Shown: positions 58,620-64,000 of the stretch, one piece after another
Layout: every line of letters starts with the position of its first letter
Position numbering within the stretch: the stretch's first letter is position 1
NCBI RefSeq assembly: GCF_030816915.1
Contig: NZ_JAUSYN010000002.1
Coordinates: 2,865,501 to 2,929,500, forward strand
Direction of reading: 5' to 3'
DNA length: 64,000 nucleotides
DNA from: Streptomyces sp. B3I8
Lineage (GTDB): Bacteria; Actinomycetota; Actinomycetes; Streptomycetales; Streptomycetaceae
Notes under the pieces: model-generated
What the model was told of the DNA's origin: nothing
What the model saw: the letters and a program-made list of their open reading frames with translations, nothing else
Databases searched by the model: none
Program-made: the position numbers and the translations under genes

Positions 58620-59078
58620 ATGACAGAGATCGCAGGACGCACCGGCAGGGCGGACACCCGCGCCGCCACCGACGTCGTTCACGAGTCGTACTCGTTCGCC
58701 TGCATGCGCTGCGGGCACGGCTGGGAGCAGTCGTACGAGATAGAGCACCACCTCGACGCCGAGGGCACCGCGTTCGTGACCTACGTGGCGAACGGCGCCG
58801 TCGTGCCGTCGCCCCTGTCCCGCCCGTCCTGCCAGAACTGCGGCGGCCACGTGCTGCGGATCATGCGGCCCGGCCGGGTCTCCTCGGCACAGCGGTCGCT
58901 GTACGGGCAGCGGCAGGACGCCGCCCGCTCCGCCCCGCGCCGGGCGCCGAAGGCCCGGGGCGCCGGTGCGTCGATCACCGACGCACCGGTCACGGAGGGC
59001 GCGTCCGGGGAGGGGCACCACTGGAGGTTCTCCGACCTCCTCCACCTGTTCGCGCACCGGCAGCACCGGACGAGCTGA
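58620..59078 (+). CDS. Hypothetical zinc-ribbon protein
   Basis: A 152-residue protein. The N-terminal part holds two Cys pairs, FACMRCGHGWEQSYE and PSCQNCGGHVLR, spaced as in a zinc ribbon. The centre is Arg/Ala-rich, and the end is WRFSDLLHLFAHRQHR. A DNA- or RNA-binding role is possible but unproven. ATG at 58620 has GAGGAG. Confidence 0.72.
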   Translation: MTEIAGRTGRADTRAATDVVHESYSFACMRCGHGWEQSYEIEHHLDAEGTAFVTYVANGAVVPSPLSRPSCQNCGGHVLRIMRPGRVSSAQRSLYGQRQDAARSAPRRAPKARGAGASITDAPVTEGASGEGHHWRFSDLLHLFAHRQHRTS

Positions 59079-59133
59079 ACCCACTTGAGCGGTCGGCCGG
59101 CGTGAGCGGTGCGCGGGTGTCAGCGGTCGGCAA

Positions 59134-59223
59134 GGCATGCGCGGTCGGCAGGGCATGCGCGGTCGGCAGGGCATGCGCGGTCGGCAGGGCATGCGCGGTC
59201 GGCAGGGCATGCGCGGTTCGTAG
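59134..59223. repeat. Five tandem 18-bp repeats upstream of tatD
   Basis: Unit GGCATGCGCGGTCGGCAG starts at 59134, 59152, 59170, 59188 and 59206; the last is diverged. Each contains the palindrome GCATGC. They end ten bases before the tatD start. Confidence 0.9.
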
Positions 59224-59232
59224 GATCGGTGC

Positions 59233-60111
59233 ATGCCTTCGCACACCGACAAGAACGCCGCGCCGCCGCTCCCGGAGCCCCTCCGGGTGCCGGTCGCCGA
59301 CTCCCACACCCACCTCGACATGCAGTCCGGCACGGTGGAGGAGGGCCTCGCCCGGGCCGCGTCGGTGGGGGTGACCACGGTCGTGCAGGTGGGCTGCGAT
59401 CTGAACGGCTCCCGCTGGGCCGCCGAGACCGCCGCCGCGCACGAGGCGGTCCACGCCGCCGTCGCCCTGCACCCGAACGAGGCACCCCGCATCGTCCACG
59501 GCGACCCCGACGGCTGGTCCCGGCAGGGTCACCGCGAGCCCGGCGGGGACGCCGCCCTGGACGAGGCACTCGCCGAGATCGACCGTCTCGCCGCCCTCCC
59601 GCAGGTCAGGGGGGTCGGCGAGACCGGGCTCGACCACTTCCGCACCGGCCCGGAGGGCAAGGACGCGCAGGAGCGGTCCTTCCGCGCCCACATCGAGATC
59701 GCCAAGCGGCACGGCAAGGCGCTGGTCATCCACGACCGGGACGCCCACGCCGACGTGCTGCGCGTCCTGAAGGAGGAGGGCGCCCCCGAGCGCACCGTCT
59801 TCCACTGCTACTCCGGGGACGCGGCGATGGCCGAGGAGTGCGCCCGGCACGGCTACTTCATGTCCTTCGCCGGCAATGTCACCTTCAAGAACGCGCAGAA
59901 CCTGCGGGACGCGCTCGTCGTGGCCCCGCTGGAGCTGGTCCTGGTCGAGACCGACGCGCCCTTCCTCACCCCCGCGCCGTACCGGGGCCGCCCCAACGCG
60001 CCCTATCTCGTGCCCGTCACGCTGCGCGCGATGGCCGAGGTGCGCGGCACGGACGAGGACGCGCTGGCCACCGCGATCGCCGCGAACACGGCCCGCGCGT
60101 TCGACTACTGA
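59233..60111 (+). CDS. tatD: TatD-family metal-dependent hydrolase
   Basis: A 292-residue TIM-barrel hydrolase: VADSHTHLDMQ (metal His pair), GVGETGLDHF (Glu), HIEIAKRHGKALVIHDRDAHAD, and VFHCYSGD, LVETDAPFLTP near the end. TatD proteins are Mg-dependent 3'-5' exonucleases/DNases in characterised cases. ATG at 59233 has a weak GGATCGG site. The tandem 18-bp repeats just before it may influence expression. A hairpin follows. Confidence 0.92.
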   Translation: MPSHTDKNAAPPLPEPLRVPVADSHTHLDMQSGTVEEGLARAASVGVTTVVQVGCDLNGSRWAAETAAAHEAVHAAVALHPNEAPRIVHGDPDGWSRQGHREPGGDAALDEALAEIDRLAALPQVRGVGETGLDHFRTGPEGKDAQERSFRAHIEIAKRHGKALVIHDRDAHADVLRVLKEEGAPERTVFHCYSGDAAMAEECARHGYFMSFAGNVTFKNAQNLRDALVVAPLELVLVETDAPFLTPAPYRGRPNAPYLVPVTLRAMAEVRGTDEDALATAIAANTARAFDY

Positions 60112-60122
60112 TCGCGGAGGGT

Positions 60123-60165
60123 CACGACACGAACACGCGTCGCCACGCTCCGTGTTCGTGTCGTG
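60123..60165 (+). terminator. Terminator after tatD
   Basis: A perfect 15-bp stem, CACGACACGAACACG (60123-60137) with 60151-60165, and a 13-base loop. Confidence 0.85.
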
Positions 60166-60238
60166 CGGGTGAGCGACGACCACCCCCGCTAGGTTGCGCT
60201 GGCCCGGTCCGGACCAGCCCACCTCGGAGCGCGTCGTC

Positions 60239-61543
60239 GTGAACACCTGTCCCCAGGACACCCCGACCCCCTCGCCGTACACGCCGCATCCGCCGTATCC
60301 GCCGTACACGCCCACGTACGTCCCCACGGAGCCGTACGGGACGACGTACGGCGCGCGGTCCTACGGGCTGCACGAGGCGGAGACCGTGCCGTCGCTGCCC
60401 CGGCAGGGCGGGCCCGTGCGGCGGGGTGCCCGGCGCAAGCCCCCGGCGCGCCCCGCAGCCGTGCGCCGGCTGGTCCCGCAGGCGCTGGTCGTCGCGTTCC
60501 TCGCCGGCGGCACCTCGGCGTTCGTGGCCAAGGACAAGGCGGTCGAGCTGAATGTCGACGGCCGGCGGCGCACGCTGCACACCTTCGCGGACGACGTCAC
60601 CGGACTCCTCGCCGAAGAGGGCCTCGACACCGGCGCCCACGACCGGGTCACCCCCGGCCCCGGCGCCGCCCTGAGCAGCGGCGACGAGATCGACGTACGG
60701 CACGGGCGGCCGCTGCGGCTCACCCTGGACGGGCGGCGGCACCGGGTGTGGACGACGGCGCGCACGGTCGACGCGGCGCTGCGGGAGTTGGGGGTGCGGG
60801 TGGAGGGCGCGTACGTGTCGGTCGCGCCCTCCCGGCGCATCGGCCGCGAGGGGCTCGCCCTGGACGTGCGCACCGAGCGGACGGTGACGGTCATGGCGGA
60901 CGGGCGCGAGCGGCGGCTGCGCACCAACGCGGCGACCGTGCGGGAGGCGGTCGCGCAGGCCGGGGTCGCCCTGCGCGGGGAGGACACGACGTCGGTCGCG
61001 CCGGACAGCTTCCCCCGGGACGGGCAGACGGTCACCGTCATGCGGGTGCGGGGACACCGGGAGGTGCGCGAGGAGCCGATCCCGTTCGAGGAGCGGCGCG
61101 CCGAGGACCCGACGCTGTTCCGGGGCACGGAGGTCGTGCGGAGCGCGGGACACGCGGGCATGCGCCGGGTGACGTACGGCGTCCGCACGGTCAACGGGGT
61201 CCGGCAGCCGCCGCGACGGCTGCGGACGGAGGTCCTCAGGCAGCCGGAGACCCGGGTGGTGCGCGTGGGGACCCGGCCGCTGCCGACGTCCGTGGCGGGC
61301 GCGGAGGGGCTGGACTGGGAGGCGCTCGCGCGCTGCGAGTCGGGCGGTCGGGCGGACGCGGTGGACCCGTCCGGGACGTACGGGGGGCTGTACCAGTTCG
61401 ACGTGCGCACCTGGCGCGAGCTGGGCGGACGGGGCCGCCCGGAGGACGCGCCGTCGGCGGAGCAGACGTACCGCGCCAAGAAGCTGTACGTACGCCGGGG
61501 GACGGCGCCTTGGCCGCACTGCGGCGCGTTGCTGAACCCGTGA
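60239..61543 (+). CDS. Rpf-like muralytic enzyme with DUF348 and G5 domains
   Basis: A 434-residue protein. A Pro/Tyr-rich N-terminus (YTPHPPYPPYTPTYVP) and one hydrophobic segment (LVPQALVVAFLAGGTSAFVA, about residue 82-102) anchor it. Three DUF348 repeats span about 105-280, then a G5 region, and the Rpf transglycosylase domain at the C-terminus (LDWEALARCESGG with catalytic Glu, GGLYQFDVRTWRELGG, PWPHC). It corresponds to RpfB-type proteins that cleave peptidoglycan during resuscitation or germination. GTG at 60239 is chosen by a GGAG site; TAGGTT (60190-60195) could be the -10. Confidence 0.9.
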   Translation: MNTCPQDTPTPSPYTPHPPYPPYTPTYVPTEPYGTTYGARSYGLHEAETVPSLPRQGGPVRRGARRKPPARPAAVRRLVPQALVVAFLAGGTSAFVAKDKAVELNVDGRRRTLHTFADDVTGLLAEEGLDTGAHDRVTPGPGAALSSGDEIDVRHGRPLRLTLDGRRHRVWTTARTVDAALRELGVRVEGAYVSVAPSRRIGREGLALDVRTERTVTVMADGRERRLRTNAATVREAVAQAGVALRGEDTTSVAPDSFPRDGQTVTVMRVRGHREVREEPIPFEERRAEDPTLFRGTEVVRSAGHAGMRRVTYGVRTVNGVRQPPRRLRTEVLRQPETRVVRVGTRPLPTSVAGAEGLDWEALARCESGGRADAVDPSGTYGGLYQFDVRTWRELGGRGRPEDAPSAEQTYRAKKLYVRRGTAPWPHCGALLNP

Positions 61544-61645
61544 CAGCAGGGGAGCACCTGTGCGTGGACGGGCGCGGGCCCACCCACGAGCACCCCGGAC
61601 TCCCAGGCACCCCACCCCGCGGCGGAGCCGCACAGAAGCCGGGGA

Positions 61646-62500
61646 TCACCCCTCGCCGGGCGCGTGCTTCGCCGCGACCACCGCGTCGAACACCTCCCGC
61701 TTGGGGACGCCCGCCGCGGAGGCGACCGCGGCGATCGCCTCCTTGCGGCGCTCCCCCGCCTCCTCCCGCACCCGCACCCTCCGCACCAGTTCCGCCGCGT
61801 CCAGCGCCTCCGGCCCGCGCTCGGGGGCGCCCTCGACGACCACCGTGATCTCGCCGCGCACCCCCTCCGCCGCCCACACGGCCAGTTCGCCCAGCCCGCC
61901 GCGCCGGACCTCCTCGTACGTCTTGGTCAGTTCCCGGCAGACCGCCGCCCGCCGGTCGGAACCGAAGACCTCGGCCATCGCGGCGAGGGTGTCGTCGAGG
62001 CGGTGCGGTGCCTCGAAGTAGACGAGGGTGCGGCGTTCGTCGGCGACCTCCCGCAGCCGGGCGAGCCGCTCGCCCGCCTTGCGCGGCGGGAACCCCTCGA
62101 AGCAGAAGCGGTCCACCGGCAGCCCGGACAGGGCGAGCGCGGTGAGCACCGCGGACGGCCCCGGCACCGCCGTCACCCGTACGTCCCGCTCCACGGCCGC
62201 CGCCACCAGCCGGTACCCGGGGTCGGAGACCGACGGCATCCCCGCGTCGGTGACCAGCAGCACCCGCGCGCCGCCCACCAGCGCCTCCACCAGCTCCGGC
62301 GTCCGGGCGCTCTCGTTGCCCTCGAAGTACGACACGACGCGCCCCGTCGGCTGCACCCCGAGGGCCTGGGTGAGCCGGCGCAGCCGCCGGGTGTCCTCGG
62401 CGGCGACGACATCGGCCGAGGCCAGTTCCTGCGCGAGCCGGGGCGGGGCGTCGGACACGTCACCGATGGGCGTGCCGGCGAGTACGAGGATTCCAGTCAC
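61646..62500 (-). CDS. rsmI: 16S rRNA (cytidine-1402 2'-O) methyltransferase RsmI
   Basis: Adds a 2'-O-methyl group to C1402 of 16S rRNA. The 284 residues show the tetrapyrrole-methylase-type fold: LVLAGTPIGDVSD at the start, VVAAEDTRRLRRL, LVTDAGMPSVSDPGYRLV and VPGPSAVLTALALSGLP, then FEGFPPRK. GTG at 62500 with GGGAGG. It diverges from pmt, as in other actinobacteria. Confidence 0.95.
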   Translation of the reverse strand: MTGILVLAGTPIGDVSDAPPRLAQELASADVVAAEDTRRLRRLTQALGVQPTGRVVSYFEGNESARTPELVEALVGGARVLLVTDAGMPSVSDPGYRLVAAAVERDVRVTAVPGPSAVLTALALSGLPVDRFCFEGFPPRKAGERLARLREVADERRTLVYFEAPHRLDDTLAAMAEVFGSDRRAAVCRELTKTYEEVRRGGLGELAVWAAEGVRGEITVVVEGAPERGPEALDAAELVRRVRVREEAGERRKEAIAAVASAAGVPKREVFDAVVAAKHAPGEG

Positions 62501-62520
62501 TCCCCCATCCTCCCAGGGCC

Positions 62521-62592
62521 CGGGGAGGCGGCCTCCGCCCCCTTCGGCGACCGAACCGGGGAGGCGGCCCCCGCCCGCGTCGACGACCGAAC
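62521..62592. repeat. Tandem 36-bp duplication between rsmI and pmt
   Basis: Two adjacent 36-base copies (62521-62556 and 62557-62592) beginning CGGGGAGGCGGC and ending CGACCGAAC differ at four positions. Each contains a short GC hairpin. They lie in the divergent promoter region. Confidence 0.8.
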
Positions 62593-62639
62593 CACGGCGT
62601 GCGCGGGACGCGCACAGCGCGGTTCCCTACGATGGCGCG

Positions 62640-64000
62640 GTGACCAGTACCGCGTCCTCCACGGACACCCGGCAGAGCCTGGCCGCCCAGGACCGGCAGC
62701 CCGCGTGGCAGCAGCGGCTGCGCCGATTCGGCTACGCGCCCCCACCGGACGCCGCCGCCCCGGCCGCCGACGGCGATGTGCGCACCCGGCTCGTGCCGCC
62801 CTTCAGCGAACCGGACCCGCGCACCTGGGCGGTGCTCGGTCTGCGTCCCGGGCTCGCCGACCGCGTCCGGCGCTGGTCCGGCTGGGGCGGGCCGCTGCTG
62901 GTGACGCTGTTCGCCGGGGTGATCCGGTTCTGGAACCTGGGCAGCCCGAAGGCGGTGATATTCGACGAGACCTACTACGCCAAGGACGCCTGGGCGCTGG
63001 TCCACAACGGCTACGAGGCGAACTGGGCGAAGAACGCCAACGACCTGATCCTGCGGCACGACGGCCATGTGGCGATCCCCACGGACCCGGCGTACGTGGT
63101 GCACCCGCCGGTCGGCAAGTACGTGATCGGCCTCGGCGAGCTGCTCTTCGGCTTCAATCCGTTCGGCTGGCGGTTCATGACCGCGCTGCTCGGCACCCTG
63201 GCCGTGCTGCTGCTGTGCCGCATCGGCCGCCGGCTGTTCCGCTCCACGTTCCTCGGCTGCCTGGCCGGCGCCCTGATGGCGGTGGACGGGCTCGCCTTCG
63301 TGATGGCCCGGACCTCGCTGCTCGACGGCGTGCTGATGTTCTTCGTGCTGGCCGCGTTCGGCTGTCTGGTCCTCGACCGGGACCGGACCAGAGGGCTGCT
63401 GGCCGCCGCGCTGCCCGCCGATCCGGACGGCAGGGTCCGCCCGGATCCGTACATCGCCGAGACCACCCGCCTGGGACCGCGGCCCTGGCGCTGGGCGGCC
63501 GGTCTGATGCTGGGCCTGGCGATCGGCACCAAGTGGAACGGCCTGTACATCATGGTCGCGTTCTGCGTGATGACCGTGCTCTGGGACGTGGGCACCCGCC
63601 GGGTCGCGGGCGCCGAGCGCCCCTACCGGGCGGTCCTCCGTCGCGACACGGGCCTGGCGTTCCTCGCCACCGTCCCGGTCGCCCTGGTCACGTACCTGCT
63701 CTCCTGGCTGGGCTGGATCCTCTCCCCGGACAACGGCAAGGGCGGCTACTTCCGCGACTGGGCGAACGGCGCGGGCCGGGGCGAGGGCTGGACCTGGCTG
63801 CCGGAGTGGGCGCGCAGCCTGTGGCACTACGAGCACGAGGTCTACCAGTTCCACGTCAACCTGCACTCGCCGCACCCGTACCAGTCCAACCCCTGGAGCT
63901 GGCTGGTCCTCGGCCGCCCGGTGTCGTACTTCTACGAGTCGCCCGCCCCGGGCCGGGACGGCTGTCCCGCCGACGCGTCCGAGAAGTGCGCCCGCGAGGT
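62640..64000 (+). CDS. pmt: Dolichyl-phosphate-mannose-protein mannosyltransferase (5' part)
   Basis: Polyprenol-phosphate-mannose-dependent O-mannosyltransferase in the membrane, glycosylating exported proteins; in S. coelicolor its homologue is needed for phage phiC31 infection. About 453 residues are visible. The catalytic acidic pair is in AVIFDETYYAKDAW (about residue 110). HPPVGKYVIGLGELLFG and IGTKWNGLYIMV are typical GT39 motifs, with several hydrophobic segments between. GTG at 62640 is the first start in frame after the repeats; no strong ribosome site is visible. The gene runs off the window end. Confidence 0.93.
   Translation, partial: MTSTASSTDTRQSLAAQDRQPAWQQRLRRFGYAPPPDAAAPAADGDVRTRLVPPFSEPDPRTWAVLGLRPGLADRVRRWSGWGGPLLVTLFAGVIRFWNLGSPKAVIFDETYYAKDAWALVHNGYEANWAKNANDLILRHDGHVAIPTDPAYVVHPPVGKYVIGLGELLFGFNPFGWRFMTALLGTLAVLLLCRIGRRLFRSTFLGCLAGALMAVDGLAFVMARTSLLDGVLMFFVLAAFGCLVLDRDRTRGLLAAALPADPDGRVRPDPYIAETTRLGPRPWRWAAGLMLGLAIGTKWNGLYIMVAFCVMTVLWDVGTRRVAGAERPYRAVLRRDTGLAFLATVPVALVTYLLSWLGWILSPDNGKGGYFRDWANGAGRGEGWTWLPEWARSLWHYEHEVYQFHVNLHSPHPYQSNPWSWLVLGRPVSYFYESPAPGRDGCPADASEKCARE

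Noticed and set aside
59134..59223. 18-bp repeats as a CRISPR array or coding repeat
   Set aside because: No spacers, and no convincing ORF uses them; they are tandem copies.
60112..60238. c-di-AMP (ydaO-type) riboswitch before the Rpf-like gene
   Set aside because: Some Streptomyces rpf genes carry one, but the 127-base gap holds only the tatD hairpin and a possible -10, with no ydaO consensus visible.

Overview
The window is a high-GC actinobacterial chromosome segment and is almost certainly Streptomyces. Third codon positions are strongly G/C, many genes start with GTG, and Shine-Dalgarno boxes are GGAG-type. Typical Streptomyces families are present: a conservon, a WhiJ-type XRE/DUF397/ATPase set, Rpf-like and DUF5753 proteins. 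The housekeeping order glmU-prs-rplY-pth-ppc ... galTEK ... ispE-ksgA-rpf-rsmI-pmt is, from memory, that of the S. coelicolor chromosome arm around these genes. No alignment was run.

Layout, left to right. (1) 1-3.6 kb: the end of a leftward MacB/FtsX-type ABC exporter and a DivIVA/Scy-like coiled-coil protein. (2) 3.8-9.0 kb: a divergent accessory cluster of four proteins built from polymorphic-toxin-type parts. These are a WHH nuclease-SUKH fusion, an Imm35/Pro-rich/deaminase/SUKH-4 fusion, a free YwqJ-type deaminase and a free SUKH-3 protein. (3) 9.2-19.3 kb: an orphan sensor kinase, a LAGLIDADG-like endonuclease relative beside tRNA-Gln, then glmU, prs, rplY, pth, a small membrane protein and ppc. 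(4) 19.5-28.1 kb: a run of small regulatory units, most with a visible operator: desaturase/TetR, GntR with a coupled small-protein/ATPase set, glyoxalase-like/MarR, GNAT, LuxR regulator, and tamR/tam. (5) 28.2-31.3 kb: a large GT4 glycosyltransferase, a secreted ALF-repeat protein and a 101-bp miniature inverted-repeat element. (6) 31.3-36.8 kb: the galTEK operon divergent from an SSS-family Na+/solute symporter. (7) 36.8-41.2 kb: an Rpn-type PD-(D/E)XK protein with a truncated duplicate, followed by a WhiJ-type triad, a small membrane-anchored protein and a lipoprotein. (8) 41.5-48.1 kb: a complete conservon (cvnA-D) followed by a CYP157-type P450 without EXXR, a normal P450 and an enoyl-CoA hydratase. 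(9) 48.1-55.7 kb: repeat-rich DNA, an atypical LuxR regulator, two paralogous membrane-anchored beta-propeller proteins and an ABC-F ATPase. (10) 55.8-64 kb: a Uma2 protein, ispE, ksgA, a zinc-ribbon protein, tatD, an Rpf-like muralytic enzyme, rsmI and the start of pmt.

Functional themes are cell-wall and lipid precursor supply (glmU, prs, ispE, desaturase, Rpf-like protein, pmt), translation (rplY, pth, ksgA, rsmI, tRNA-Gln), carbon metabolism (ppc, tam/tamR, galTEK with a symporter) and developmental or environmental signalling (conservon, WhiJ set, orphan kinase and regulators). The parts least explained by known biology are the toxin-domain cluster at 3.8-9.0 kb, the Rpn duplication linked to the WhiJ set, the P450 without EXXR in the conservon, and the miniature element at 31.1 kb.
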